In this document: positions 10,909-23,423 of the stretch, piece after piece
Position numbering within the stretch: position 1 is the first letter of the stretch
Layout of the letters: each line of letters starts with the position of its first letter
Assembly: GCA_028274465.1 (NCBI GenBank)
Contig: CM051456.1
Span: 96,191,050 to 96,255,049 of the forward strand
Direction: 5' to 3'
Length of the DNA stretch: 64,000 nt
Source: Plantago ovata
Taxonomy: Eukaryota > Streptophyta > Magnoliopsida > Lamiales > Plantaginaceae
Translations under genes and position numbers: made by a program
The notes under the pieces: generated by a model
What the model was told of the DNA's origin: nothing
The model's input: only the letters and a program-made list of their open reading frames with translations
The model's database searches: none

Positions 10909-12396
10909 AACCAAGTTTGGAACTTGGTAGACTTGCCCCAAGGGGTTAGACCAATTGGGTGCAAATGGGTCTTTAAACGAAAGACAGATGCCGATGGCAA
11001 GGTACAAACGCACAAAGCTAGGCTTGTGGCAAAAGGCTACACTCAAAGGTATGGCATCGATTACGATGAAACCTTTTCACCGGTAGCAAAATTGAAGTCC
11101 ATTCGAATTCTACTTGCGATAGCTGCCTACTATGATTATGAAATCTGGCAGATGGATGTAAAGACAGCCTTCCTCAATGGCAACCTTGAGGAAGAGGTCT
11201 ATATGGTACAGCCGGAAGGTTTTATTAGTAAAACCAGGCCAACTGCTGTATGCAAATTACAAAGATCCATCTATGGGCTAAAGCAAGCGTCAAGGAGCTG
11301 GAATATCCGCTTTGATGAAGCTGTCAAATCGTTTGACTTCATCAGAAGCAAGGAAGATCCCTGTGTCTATGCGAGACACAGCGACAAAGGAGTTGTTTTC
11401 ATGATCATTTATGTAGATGACATTTTGATCATGGGAAACAATGTCTCTATGCTAGAAGAGACTAAAGTTTGGTTATCAAGTACCTTCTCGATGAAGGACT
11501 TGGGTGAAGCGAACTACATCCTAGGGATCAAGATCTTTAGAGATAGATCCAAGAGGATGTTGGGAATGACACAGTCCACCTACATCGACAAAATACTGAA
11601 GCGTTATAAGATGGACGACTCAAAGAGAGGCTTTCTCCCAGCTAGGCATGGGATTGTCTTATCAGTTAAGGATGGTCCTAAAACTGATGAAGAAAGAAAT
11701 GCAATGAGTCGTGTGCCCTATGCTTCGGCAGTAGGGTCTATAATGTATGCAATGAACTGCACAAGGCCCGATGTGGCATATGCGCTTAGTGTCACTTGTC
11801 GACACCAACAGAATCCAGGAGTACCTCACTGGACTGCTGTGAAGAACATTCTTAAGTACCTTTGACGGACTAAAGAGATGTTCTTGGTGTTTGGTGGAGA
11901 ACCAGAATTGAAGATGTCTGGGTATGTCGACGCTGGATTTGAATCAGATCCTGATGACTTTAAGTCACAGACAGGATACGTATTCAAATTGAACGGAGGA
12001 GCTGTCTGTTGGAAGAGCTCTAAGCAAGCCACGATTGCTGACTCATCCACAGAGGCCGAGTACATAGCTGCATCAGAAGCATCGAAAGAAGCTGTCTGGA
12101 TTTCAGAGTTCTTGAAGGAATTGAGGGTTGTTCCTGCTCCCAGTCCAATAACGATTTATTGTGACAATACGGGCGCCGTCGCTCAAGCTAGGGAGCCTAG
12201 ATCTACAAACAAGAACAAACATGTACTTAGAAAATATCACGTTATACGTGAGATTATAGATAGAGGAGAAGTTAGTATAGAACGTGTCTCAACCACGGAC
12301 AACGTGGCAGATCCTTTCACCAAGGTCTTATCAGTAGAAGTCCACTTAAGACATTATGCTAATCTGGGCATTAGGCATATAGGTGACTGGCTCTAG
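10909..12396 (+). pseudogene. Copia-A reverse transcriptase and RNase H
   Basis: RVT_2-type RT begins NQVWNLVDLPQGVRPIGCKW, with QMDVKTAFLNG and the catalytic YVDDILIMG box. The connection region GSIMYAMNCTRPDVAYA follows. A TGA at 11863-11865 breaks the frame before RNase H, which reads GYVDAGFESD, then SSTEAEYIAASEA and YCDNTGA with catalytic acidic residues present. It ends at TAG 12394-12396, 14 bp before the right LTR. Motifs are intact apart from the stop. Confidence 0.93.
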
Positions 12397-12399
12397 TCC

Positions 12400-12410
12400 A
12401 AGTGGGAGAT
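12400..12410 (+). other. Copia-A polypurine tract
   Basis: AAGTGGGAGAT directly abuts the right LTR start. The same tract precedes the Copia-B right LTR at 33843-33853. It serves as primer for plus-strand synthesis. Confidence 0.85.
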
Positions 12411-14511
12411 TGATAGTGTATATGTCCTAGAGACAGTCCTTACTAAGGGCATGGTGCCTTGTAGAGGACATATATGTACTATTACACAGGTCAACGTAAT
12501 ATTCTATATGTTTGTTTCATTTTACTGTTGAGTATTGCTTTCATATTTATATTACACCAGGCTGCAGCATGTCATATCTATATTGCTGTCTGTATAGATA
12601 CTGAACATGTCCCCTCGGATAGATGACCGATCACACAGTTAGTGGGAGCTATGTGAGTTATCATCTATCCCAAACTCTGCCTAGTCATGGTACATCTCGG
12701 ATATGGGGGTCTGAATGAACCTGACAAGACTAGTATGCGTGGAGGTTATACTTGTTGGAGCAAGTGTGAGCCGATCCCACGGCCACGGAACGGATTGTTG
12801 GACAATCAAGGAACGTTCCCATAACTGCGTATAGTTATTCGAAGAAGCTTTATCGAACAATGGAAGTACCCACCGGACACTCCCATCGATGTATACTCTA
12901 TACCGAAATGTGTCTATGGGAACCGGTGAGTTGTCGAAGTGATGCCATTCGTCCTTTGTACTTACAGGACTTTATCATCACATTTGTTGCTCCATATCCT
13001 TGGTGGACCCGTCGATGTCAGCTCTGAATAAGCAGTTGACCTAAGACACGATCCAGGATTATGGCTAAATACAAATGGGGGTGATAAGTGATTCTGTGAA
13101 GGATTCATCTCTCAAGTGTAGCACAGGAGAGCACTGCTCGTAGTCTGCATAGTTGTGTTGGTAAAGTCACTGGCTAGTGCAAATGATATATTATGATGGT
13201 CATAAGTATATCTTAACCAAACAACTCCCTGAGACGCCCGTGGATGTATTATTGGGATAGACACTTCATCGATCCTAGATACATCCGAGCAAGTCAGATG
13301 AAGGGACGTTACCATCGCCGCGTTGAGCGCAACAGGCTTCGCAACGAAAGGGTTATCTTTGAGAAACCTCTCAAACGTCCTCGCGTATTAATACTGCAAA
13401 TGGAACCGTCTAGGAATTCCATGTTGCCTAGTCTAGGACTTGCTTAATACGGTGAGGCCCTATGGGTCACACTATGTGGTGATTCAGCCTATCAGAATAT
13501 CCTTGAAGATGGAATCGCAATTAATTTGGAATTAATTATGATAGATGGATTATAATTGATTTGGAATTAATTATAATAATTGGTGGCTCAATTAATAATT
13601 TGGAATTATTAATTGAATTGGCTAATTAATTGTATTTTATGTAAATACAATTAAAGATTATATTTTGGAAATATAATGGAGGTTTGATTGTAAAGGATAT
13701 GTTAATTTAGAATTAACATATGCACTTGGGCAAAAATCTACTTGGAGTTTGGATTGTCTTAGAAATATATGTGGGTCCCAATAGTGGGACCCACGTTCCG
13801 TAGGACAGGCGCGCGCGCGCGTGGTAGAATAGGGGAAGGAGTTCGACTCCTTCCTCTATTAGAAGTCCAAGGGATAAGTTAGATTTTCCTGATTGAGTTA
13901 TGATTTGATTGGGAATGAATCTAGACTTGATATTGGTTTCCTTGTGCGATAAGAATTAGATTCTTATTCCTTTACGAAGTCTAATTGCTTATGCTTTAGG
14001 CTTCTATAGACTACTATATAAAGTAGACTATTGGAGAGAGTTTTACACACAGTTTTGAATAGACAGTTACATGCGATTTGATCACAGTCTACCTACCCAG
14101 TTTTCTTAGAGAAAGTAAAAACTCTCCCCTCCTCTCCTTAAGCCACGCGCGCGCACACCGCCACCGGAGGGAATTGCCGCCCCGTCTTCTTTGTCACATA
14201 AAGAATATCCTAGCATTCTTCCGATAGGCTGTTCATCCGTGGATACCAAGGTTGAGGTTCTAGGAGCTGGAAACTAACTCTTATTGTCTTGCAGATATAC
14301 AGAGTATTGTAGATATCTTCGACTTTGACGAAGGAGAAGATACACCGGAATATTACGAAGACTTGGAAGCTGCTTTGGAAGTAAGGTTAGTCTTCTAATT
14401 GACGTGTTTATATATATACGACATATACATAATCAATTAACCGGTATGTTAAGAAAATTTTTAAAATTCCGCTGCGTACCCTAGGGGTAACTCTGACCAT
14501 ATTTTCTTACA
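12411..14511 (+). repeat. Copia-A right LTR
   Basis: At 2,101 bp it is aligned end to end with 4247-6312. It retains a segment near 14080-14120 (CCCAGTTTTCTTAGAG) lost from the left copy but also present in Copia-B LTRs, so the left copy is the deleted one. Confidence 0.97.
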
Positions 14512-17448
14512 ATAACGACCCTGATGCTGATGAAGATGGAGCTAACAATGGCGAGGACGGACAACCTTTAGAAGGTGAGGTGCGGGAGTTCCGTGGGGCA
14601 CTTTTCCCCGTACCGGATCATCTGGAGCCCGCTCTCCGTAGATGTTATGAGAGACTGCGAGATGATATTCATCTCTTCAGCGTAGCTCGGGAGACTAATG
14701 AGGACGGATGGATACCTACCATCAAGTCTAAGGTGACTGAGGATCAACTTCCGTTGCTCCGCAAGAAGTTTTCTATCCCTGATGATATCGAGCTTATTGC
14801 TCCGGGTCCTGATGATGCCATATACAACTGCCCTGACGGAGCTCTAACATGCTTCGTCGTTTCTCTCGAGCTTGGGTGGAGGATTCCTTTCATTGAAGAG
14901 TTTGCCGCTATCTTCCGCTCCTTGGATATTACTCCGATGCAAGTTATGCCAATCTCTTTGGCTAACTTAATATGCTTCGGAGTACTTATGAAGATGAAGA
15001 ATGAGCTAATCACTTTCACCAATTTCTGTCAAGCTTTCACCGTCTCGCTCTCTGGGACTTGTTATTATTGGCAATTCAAACCGCGCCAATACTTTTACTT
15101 TATCCTTGAGAGTCCGAACTCCTTGGGTTCCGCCTGGTGGTCACGATACTTCTACTTCAGATACAAGCTAAAACCCGGGGCTCCGGAAAGTGAGCGCAAG
15201 TACTTCGACGTCCGGTATGATTTTAACAGAGAGTCTCCCGCTGACTATCGTCCGGTGCGGGATCATTGGAGCCCCTGGGCTGCTGCCATGCGGGCAAGAA
15301 GTATTGCCAAGAACCCGGAGAAATACTTCTTTTGCATTCTCACAATGCAACCCCTTCCAGCCTTTGCTAATCTTACGGACCCCGTAGACTTAGGCCCGTA
15401 TAAGAATGATAGTTTTGGTAAAAATATTTTACATGTTTTCCGCCTCTTTCAATTTTTCTTTAATTTTCCGACTGTCTTACCCTTCTTCTTATTTTCTTTG
15501 TTTTTCAGAGGATTGACTTGATTATCTGATGGCAGAGGCACGGAGACTTCAAGCTGCTATTGAAGCTAAAATGGCCGCAGAGAGGCGGAAGAAGGTGCGT
15601 ACCGGAACCACAAACCAACTGACCGTCTTCCCCCAAGAACATCCGAAGGATGGGGTCAAATGGAGTCAAGAAGAGGAGCGACGTAAGCTCGAGAAGCTTC
15701 CTGCCCAAGAGATGGAATCAAGCCGGAAGGGCCTAACTCCGAAAGAGGCCAAGCGCCGTTCCGAAGAGCGGAAGGCAGGAAAGAAAAATGAGAAGAATGC
15801 CAACAAGCCGCAACCTAAGCAGCCTCGGAAGGCTAAAAACAAGGGTGCTCCGGACGCTGACGTCATGGAGATTGATCAACCAGCTCACGTTCCGGAGCCT
15901 GCTGCTCCGGGTCCTTCCTCCTAGGCGACTGCTGCTCCGCCCCCCCCAAACAAGTTAATGGGGGATGCATTTAAGGCTTCAAAGTCCGGAACGGGCACTT
16001 CTGCGGCTCCGGTGGTTGATCCGACCGGTAAGAACAAGCAAGTGGTCGAAGCTCCGGTAAAATCAAAGAAAAGAAGGGGTGCCGGTCCGGCTGTATATGC
16101 CGATGATCCGGAGTTCGATCGCGAGACGGAGATCGTCCGCATCGCTTCTCTTGAATATACGGACCGTGTCCGTCTTTTGGAGGAGTCCTTCTCTCGGGTA
16201 ATATTCCGTTCCTTACTTTTCCGTTCCTTATTTCTTACTTTTCTGTTCCTTCTTTTTAACCAATTTCTTCTGCAGCTTGGTCTAGCGGTTCGTGGTATTT
16301 CCGTTGCTGCCGAGAATGAGAAGTCCACTTTGGAGGGCAACCTTCATGCTTCCGAGCTCGAGAGGGTTGCTCTCTCGGAGAAGCTCGCCCTGGTCCAAGC
16401 TAGCCTACAAGAGGCGGAGGCTAAGCTGCTGAAAATGGCCCTTCTAGAAGGTGAAGTGCTGGAGCTGCAGAAACAAGTCGTCGAGACTTCAAAGCTCCGT
16501 GAAGAGCTTTCCCAGCTTCAGTCCGCCCATGACAAGCAGCGGAAGGAGGTTGAAGGGTCCTTAGCTCTGATCCGGGACCAACAAGAGACTCACGCGTGCT
16601 ACATGAATATGCTAGAGCATTTCCATCAGACTCTAATGATCGGATTCGTTGGCTCCCGGAAGGACACGGTCCAAGATTTTCTCAAGAGCATCTCCTTCCA
16701 ATATGCTAAGGCCATGGGATATGACAAGGCACGGGTGGACGGATTCAGTGCATGCATCTGACAGCTTGAAGCGGCGGGTCTTATTCCAGCGGACCTCGAT
16801 TGGGAGGCCAACAAGCTTGACATACTCAAAGGGCCGGATGGTGAAGACGATCCTCAAATTCCGACCATCCCCAATGATCAACTTGGCCAAGACGAATTTG
16901 TAAGTCTTGTAGCTTCGGAGGGTGCTGATTTAAAATTCACAAACCAAGATCCTCGCCTTCCTGGGTTCGTTCCTGACATTCTCCGGTACTGGTATCTCAT
17001 GCCCTTCGAGAAATATGAGAAGGAGAACCGGGCCTGGTTGAATCTCCCACATCCGGTGATCGGTCGACCAGCGGATTATAGCCTCTTTGAGGAAGTCAAG
17101 ACACTGTGCAAGGAGTGGGAGGAGACTCGGGAAAGGGAGGAGATTCGGAGGCGTGAAGCAGATCCGGAAAATTGGGCGGCTGGGAATGTCGAGAGATCAT
17201 TTAAGAACAACTTTTACATTCCCCCATTTCCGACCGTCACTGAGCTGAACAAAGATCCGTATGCTCCCTTGCCTTGGCTTAGCTGGAAGTTACACTTGGA
17301 GGAATTGGCTCGAGCTGCTACGGAAGCTGAAGAGGCGGAGATGATGGCCCGTATGGCCCGAGAGGCGATGGATCAAGATGCCCCGGATCAAGTTGATGAG
17401 AACAATGAATCTTCCGAGTTTTCACAGTCTCGGACCCGTGAAGACTAA

Positions 17449-18584
17449 AGACTCCTTTTTTAATCCGGGGTATGCCCTGAAGTAATTTGTAATTTAAACA
17501 AGTCTTTGACATTCGGAACATATTTATCTTATGGAGGTATGCCTCCTTGTATCTGTATTTTCAAACAAGTCCATAAGATTCAGAACTTAGAATTTGATTT
17601 ATCGTTTATAGATAATAATTCAATTTGGTGAAACTATTCGTATCTTTCACTGCTCCGATACTCTTTGTGAACATAAATTCCTGAGCTTGATTTGAATTCA
17701 AGATTCATTCGTTTTCTTTCTCAAGTCTTCGAGCTTCGGACTATTTAATCAGAAAAAGTCTTTTGCAACCAATTCTTTCTCTTCCTCTTCTTATTCCGAC
17801 TGAACAATTAACTACGAGATAGTCCATCAAAACTTGTTTAACAAATTAAGCTTGTTTCAAGTTTTCAAGTCCTCGGGGTACGGAAACTTCTCTGCATGAA
17901 TTTTCTTCGACTTGTTCCGTGGCGTTTCCTTTCCGACGCTCTTTTGACGTAAAATATGCGAAGCTCTCACGGTACTTATTTTAATAAGTTAAGACCTAAA
18001 AATTTTCCCAGTGAAAATTTTCTGTCTCGATCCGTCTCTCTTATCCAACGCTCTTTTGACGTAAAATATGCGAAGCTCTCACGGTACTTATTATAATAAG
18101 TTAAGACCTAAAAATTTTTCCGGTGAAAATTTTCTGTCTCGACCCGTCTCTCCTATCCGACGCTCTTTTGACGTAAAGTATGCGAAGCTTTCACGGTACT
18201 TATTTTAATAAGTTAAGACCTAAAAAATTTCCCGGTGAAAATTTTCTGTCTCAACCCGTCTCTAGCTTGTTTATTGATTAGCTTCAATAAATCTTTACTC
18301 TTTCTCTTCTTCTTCTTTTGACTTTTTTTTATTATAATCTTTACATTATAATAACTTTCTTATTTGTCGAATTTGCTATCTTCATGTGGATTTGACGTAA
18401 ATCTAAAATGTTAAGGCCGCAATAACTTTGCATAAAACTGAATTGTTCATAAGTAGCTGCTAATGGATTTGACGGATATCATTACAACTCTTTTTAAACA
18501 AATAAAAAGGTTCAAAAGGAAATTAAAACAAAATAACAAAGTTCCTAGGTGATCTTCTACTCTCCCATCTCTGCTCTTCTTTTC
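17449..18584. other. Tat-1 spacer between antisense gene and integrase
   Basis: This is non-coding AT-rich sequence lying between the 3' ends of two opposed frames: the antisense ORF ends at 17448 and the minus-strand integrase ends at 18585. It contains the triplicate 112 bp repeat and an A/T-rich stretch after 18300. It would act as 3' untranslated sequence for both transcripts. Confidence 0.7.
17933..18268. repeat. Three tandem copies of a 112 bp unit
   Basis: Units start at 17933, 18045 and 18157 (CC[G/A]ACGCTCTTTTGACGTAAA) and include ATGCGAAGCT, TTAAGACCTAAAAA and GTGAAAATTTTCTGTCTC. The copies are very similar. Tandem arrays in the 3' untranslated part of Tat-lineage elements are known seeds of satellite DNA. 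Confidence 0.95.
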
Positions 18585-19406
18585 CTAAGTGTAGAATTTT
18601 CTTAGGTTCTTGATGTTCCAGGGTCTCTTCCATCCTTTGTCTTCTTCATCTGCTAGCTCGTAGCTGCCATTTGTTTTTGCCTTGGTTATTTTGTACGGCC
18701 CTCTCCACTTTGGCTCAAGTTTGCCCATTCCATCTTGCTGTGTTGCTTTCCTCAGTACCAAGTCTCCCACTTGCAGTTCTCTGTTATTCACATTCTTGTT
18801 GTAGCTCCTTGCCACTCTATTTTGGTAGTTTATGATCCTCACTAAAGTCGTGCTCCTTAGCTCTTCCAATGTATCTAAGTCCAGAATTCTTGCCTCATGG
18901 TTGTCTCCCGGTTCATAACCTTGTATCCTTATGGTCTCCACCACTGCTCCGGCAGGGATCACGGCCTCTGATCCGTAGACCAAGTGAAATGGTGTTTCTT
19001 GGGTTGCTGTTCTCGAAGTAGTCCTGTATGCCCAAAGAACTCCATCTAGTTCATCTACCCAATCTCCTTGACATGCTCTAAGTCTCTTCTCAATTAGCTC
19101 TACCAATGTCCTGTTGGTTCTCTCCACTTGACCGTTTGACTGTGGGTAGTACACTGATGTGAACCTTTGCTCTATTTTCATCTTTTTGCACCATTCTTTG
19201 AGCTTTTTCCCCGAGAATTGTGTTCCATTGTCCGAGACTATAACTCTTGGTAGTCCAAACCGACACACTATATTCTTCCAAATGAAGTCTAGCACCTTAT
19301 TTTCTGAAATTGTGGATACCGCCTCTGCCTCGACCCATTTGGAAAAATACTCAACTGCCACGATTAGGAACTTCTTCTGCCCCGTTCCTTTTGGTAATGG
19401 CCCTAC
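18585..19406 (-). pseudogene. Tat-1 integrase, catalytic core and C-terminus
   Basis: The minus-strand frame continues from 35942 across the Copia-B insertion; the codon phase matches when one CCTAC copy is ignored. It contains FLIVAVEYFSKWVEAEAV, VSDNGTQFSG and SNGQVERTNRTL, supplying the second D and the E of the DDE triad. A GPY/F-like C-terminal region (ELQVGDLVLRKATQ, WRGPYKI) follows. No chromodomain is seen, as expected for Tat. This part has no internal stop. Confidence 0.93.
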
Positions 19407-19891
19407 TGATAGTGTATATGTCCTAGAGACAGTCCTTATTAAGGGCATGCAACCCTTATAGAGGACATATATGTACTATTACACAGGTCAACGTAATATA
19501 ATATATGTTTGTTGTTTGACTATTGAGTATTGCTTTCATATTTATATTACACCAGGCATGCAACATGTCATATCTCTATTTCTGTCTGTATTGATATTAA
19601 ACATGTCCCCTCAGATAGATGACCGATCACACAGATAGTGGGAGCTATGTGAGTTATCATCTATCCCAAACTCTCCCTAGTCGAGGTTCATCTCGGATGT
19701 AGGGGTCTGAATGAACCAGCTGAGACTAGTATGCGTGGAGGTTATACTTGTTGGAGCAAGTGTGAGCCGATCCCACGGCCACGGAACGGATTGTTGGAAA
19801 ATCAAGAAACGTTTCCATAACTGCGCATAGTTGTTCGAAGGATGATTACCGAACAATGGAAGTACCCACCGGACACTCCCATCGATGTATA
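19407..19891 (+). repeat. Copia-B left LTR, first segment
   Basis: It begins TGATAGTGTATATG and matches the start of the right LTR at 33854. It stops at GTATA (19887-19891), the target site duplicated by the nested Athila-like element. Confidence 0.96.
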
Positions 19892-21294
19892 TGATGAACG
19901 TATTTTTGACACGTTTATATTGTCTTTTTTACCTTCTTTTTTTGTCTTTTTGCTTAGTTTTTTGGTTAGTTTTGTAGAATAGTGTCACGTTTTGTGTTTT
20001 CTGCATTTTCAGGCACTTAGGAACGAAATGGCGTTTTTGGAGCTAACAACAAGCTTTTTTATAGAAAATGGCCCCGTTGAAGTTTCTTGATCTCCACGGC
20101 TTGTTCGTGAGTGCTTGAGCATCAATAAGCATTGAGAAGGATGAGTCCAAGGCACCCGAGGGCCGTACGAGGGCAAAAGGATTGAGTTGCAAGACAAAAA
20201 TCTGTCCAGGAGCCAAGCTAAGCGCCTGGAATAGTGAAGCGGAGCGCTTCAAATTCCAGTGGCAATGGTACAGCAGACCAAGCGAAGCGCTTGGAGGCCC
20301 CAAGCGCTTCGCCTGCCAAGCGCTCCGCTTGGCAGCCCCAAGCGGTCCGTTTGGCAGCAGTTACAAATCGGGATTTTCCTTCTTTAATCGGATTTTCAGT
20401 TACTTTTTCCATACTTTGGGAACATTGGCTTCGTTTTGGCAGAGCCCTAAGCCCCAAAAACTCAGAGAAACTCAGAGATTCATTGTAATTTAGATTGGGA
20501 TTCGAGATTTTGATTGGAATTCATCCTTTGTAATCATCTACGGAGAGGTTTTCTTTGATTTCCACCGATTAGTGACAACTTTGGTGGTAACTTGTATCAC
20601 TCTCTTGTCTTGTAGTTTGATATGATGTATTCTGATTATTATTCATATGAATTGATGTCTATGTTGATGAATATGAGTAGCTAAATCCTTTGTGTTGGTG
20701 GTAGAATGTAGAATTATGCATGTTATGGATTATGCTTATGCTTACATGAGGTTGTGAGTCAATCTTGCTGCAAATTACTTCATATGATTCGTAGTTGCCT
20801 ATAAAATATATTCGAATAGAGCATGTGACAAACTCGTTGGTCAATGAAAGCTATAGGATTGTATGTTAGTGATTTGCAGCATGCTAGATAAATGGTGTTA
20901 GTGACAAACACCTCTAAATTATTGATAGTGGCCTTTCATGATGTGTGTCTTGAAAGTTACCTAGACAAGTTGCTTAGCAGACTTAGTTGAAGGTTTTACG
21001 CACTGAACTTGTGAGCATATTCGTAATCCATGCATGTGTATTCGATTTCTACCACCGACCGTTTTCCAAACTTGTTTACAAAAACTCTCGATTTCTCGCT
21101 TCCTTGTTCAAACATCTTTCTCAAAAATCATCATCTAGTTGACTGAAATTAGCTAACAAAAACCTTGATCAAAGCCACGTTAGGTCCCGAGAGAACGACA
21201 CTCGGGGACAACTTGCCATTGCACTCTGTTTGTGTAGTGAAAGGTGTTCTTTGGCTTTTTAAACAAATTTAATTGGTGAAAAACGACATCATCA
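19892..21294 (+). repeat. Athila-like element left LTR
   Basis: It begins TGATGAACGTATTTTTG and ends GACATCATCA, and matches 25204-26607 nearly throughout. It contains a cluster of CCAAGCG/CGCTTGG palindromes about 320-460 bp from its start. Confidence 0.97.
20215..20358. repeat. Cluster of CCAAGCG-N3-CGCTTGG palindromes in LTR
   Basis: Seven-base arms CCAAGCG and CGCTTGG flank three variable bases (AAG, CTC, or GTC with one arm change), with GAAGCG/CGCTTC and partial versions nearby. The same cluster is in the right LTR (25528-25671), and a related one lies in the interior (23424-23571). Confidence 0.9.
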
Positions 21295-21297
21295 ATT

Positions 21298-21315
21298 TGG
21301 CGCCGTTGTCGGGGA
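21298..21315 (+). other. Athila-like element primer binding site
   Basis: TGGCGCCGTTGTCGGGGA begins three bases after the LTR end. This is the conserved Athila/Tat-type primer site, usually assigned to tRNA-Asp. Confidence 0.9.
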
Positions 21316-21490
21316 CTTAACTCCTTTGGTTGGTGTTTTTGTTTTGGTTTTTCAGCCAACATCTCTTTCTCACCCCATTTCTTTCCCCCTATTTCTTTGT
21401 GCTTAATTCTATGTGTTCTGGTTTTTGTTTCACTAACGGGAACTAATCCTTGTATGAGTGTTGTGTTGATTGCACTAGATTTCAGGCGAG

Positions 21491-23215
21491 ATGGCTGAGC
21501 AACCACTGAAGTTACTCTCAAAAGTTACGGTTGGGCCTAGTGGTCCAGCTATTGTTCTCAATGATGCAACGAGGAATCTGGAGCTTAAAGGACACGTGTT
21601 CCAGCAATTACCCAAGTTCTATGGCATGGACAATGAGGACGTCATTGGGTATTTGAATGACTTAGAGAATTTCGTGCTCTACTTGCCTAGACCGGATGAT
21701 GGAATTACTGATGATGATTTGCGGATGAAGGTTTTCGCTATGGGAGTTGGGGATAGAGCGAAGGCTTGGTTGAGATCCTTAGAAGCTGGATCTTTGACCA
21801 CATGGGCTCAAGTGTTTGAAAAATTTATGGATCGGTATTATCCCGCTTCCAAGACTATGGTTATGAAGAGACAAATCAGCACTTTTGAGCAGAAGTATGA
21901 TGAAGCTTTCCATGAGGCTTATGATCGGTTTAAGGGGTTGCAATATCGGTGCCCACATCACGGCTTCGATGGAGGTCAGCTCATCCAATTCTTCTATAAT
22001 GGTTTGCATCCTAGTGTTCAAGCACAAGTGGATAGCATTTGTGGAGGAAGCATGGGAGAGTTGTTTCCGAGTCAAGCTCAAGCTAAGTTGGATATAATGT
22101 ACCGGAATTCTCAGAACCGGAATATAAGAGCCAAGATTCATTCAAAAGAACCTAGAGAAGAACCCATAGCGGCTTTTGAAGAGAAAGTGGGTCGTGGTGA
22201 TGACTATGAGCAAGGATTCGCCAGTCAACGTCAACATGCTGAGGTAAACTATGGGGTACCCGGATATGCTCCATCCTCTTTGGTCGCCATGGTGCAAAGC
22301 TTGGTAGAAAAGACCGACAAGTTTATGGAATCTTATTACAAGAATCAGGCTATGAACGAGAAGCGGTTTGAGAACTTGGAGGCTAGTACTTCTTCTCTTA
22401 ACAGGAAGTTGCAAGAGCTCATTGATAGAGGAGCTAGTCCTGAGCAAGAGAAGCTTTTGGGTAATACCGAGAGAGCTATGGCCATCACGGTGGTGACTAA
22501 TATTCCAATTGAGATCACGGTCATAAGAGAAGGAGCACGAGTAGAGGTTCCAAGTAGCAAGAAAATCTCTGAGCCTTGCATTGCTAACGAGGAGCCTAAG
22601 CCCTCTATGGTTGAGGAAGAAGCTTCACATATTGAAGAAGAAAGCTCATCGTCTGAGGATGAGATGGTGGAAGTACCCGCACTTGAGAGCTTCGATGTGG
22701 AAATCGGTCTTGGCACGAAGGATGGTATATTGGCTACATTGGACACAGGAGCTGGAGTCAATGTCTTGCCGATGAATGTGTATGAAGAATCCCGGTTGAC
22801 TGGTTTGAAGCCTATGAAAGCTATGGTTCAACTTGCTGATGGGTCTATGAGGAGACCTTTGGGAGTTCTCGAAGACTTGGTTATTAGAGTTGCCAGTGTT
22901 GAGGTGAAGACGAGCTTCATAGTTATGCCGACTTCGGAAGCCAATCTTAAGGATGTGGTCCTGTTGGGAAGAGCCTTCATCAATAAGGTGCACATGGTGA
23001 TTGACATGTACCGTCGTACATGTAGTTTTGAGGTAGATGGCAAGCGACACATGTTGCGAGCCATTGTTAATTCATGTGTTGAGAAGACTTTCACTAACAA
23101 ACTTATAGGATACTTTGGTCCTCTATTCCTTCGTTCAAATATGCAGGGATTTCACCGATTAAAGAGGGCATTGATGGGGAAGTCTAGTACCCAATATGAA
23201 TTCAACCCCAATTGA
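21491..23215 (+). CDS. Gag-protease polyprotein of the Athila-like element
   Basis: An intact 574-codon frame starting at ATG 21491. Residues about 60-180 are a Retrotrans_gag capsid domain (WLRSLEAGSLTTWAQVFEKF, then RFKGLQYRCPHHGF and FYNGLHPSVQAQVD). There is no CCHC knuckle. Residues 360-400 are a Glu/Ser-rich acidic linker. An aspartic protease starts near residue 415 with DTGAGVNVLP and later LLGRAFI, the retropepsin active-site and flap-distal patterns. The frame stops cleanly with no RT behind it. It likely forms particles for itself and is mobilised by pol from an autonomous relative. It is the only undamaged retroelement frame in the window. Confidence 0.9.
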   Translation: MAEQPLKLLSKVTVGPSGPAIVLNDATRNLELKGHVFQQLPKFYGMDNEDVIGYLNDLENFVLYLPRPDDGITDDDLRMKVFAMGVGDRAKAWLRSLEAGSLTTWAQVFEKFMDRYYPASKTMVMKRQISTFEQKYDEAFHEAYDRFKGLQYRCPHHGFDGGQLIQFFYNGLHPSVQAQVDSICGGSMGELFPSQAQAKLDIMYRNSQNRNIRAKIHSKEPREEPIAAFEEKVGRGDDYEQGFASQRQHAEVNYGVPGYAPSSLVAMVQSLVEKTDKFMESYYKNQAMNEKRFENLEASTSSLNRKLQELIDRGASPEQEKLLGNTERAMAITVVTNIPIEITVIREGARVEVPSSKKISEPCIANEEPKPSMVEEEASHIEEESSSSEDEMVEVPALESFDVEIGLGTKDGILATLDTGAGVNVLPMNVYEESRLTGLKPMKAMVQLADGSMRRPLGVLEDLVIRVASVEVKTSFIVMPTSEANLKDVVLLGRAFINKVHMVIDMYRRTCSFEVDGKRHMLRAIVNSCVEKTFTNKLIGYFGPLFLRSNMQGFHRLKRALMGKSSTQYEFNPN

Positions 23216-23423
23216 GCCTTGAAGAGTCGAGCCAACGACGTGTAAACAAAGGCGCTTCTCGGGAGGCAACCCAAGGTGGTAAGTGTTTTGCATTTAGTTA
23301 GCTTTCTTTGTGTTTGTAGTTGTGGCCTGTGTGCCTTTTGTCGTGATTAGTATAGTCTAGTTTTTGTCTTGGTGCCTTAGGTGATTTAAGATAGGAAAAA
23401 ACGTTGAAAATCTGGAAACAGAG

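Noticed and set aside
17933-18268. Possible CRISPR-like array
   Set aside because: Head-to-tail 112 bp tandem units with no unique spacers, in a plant retrotransposon.
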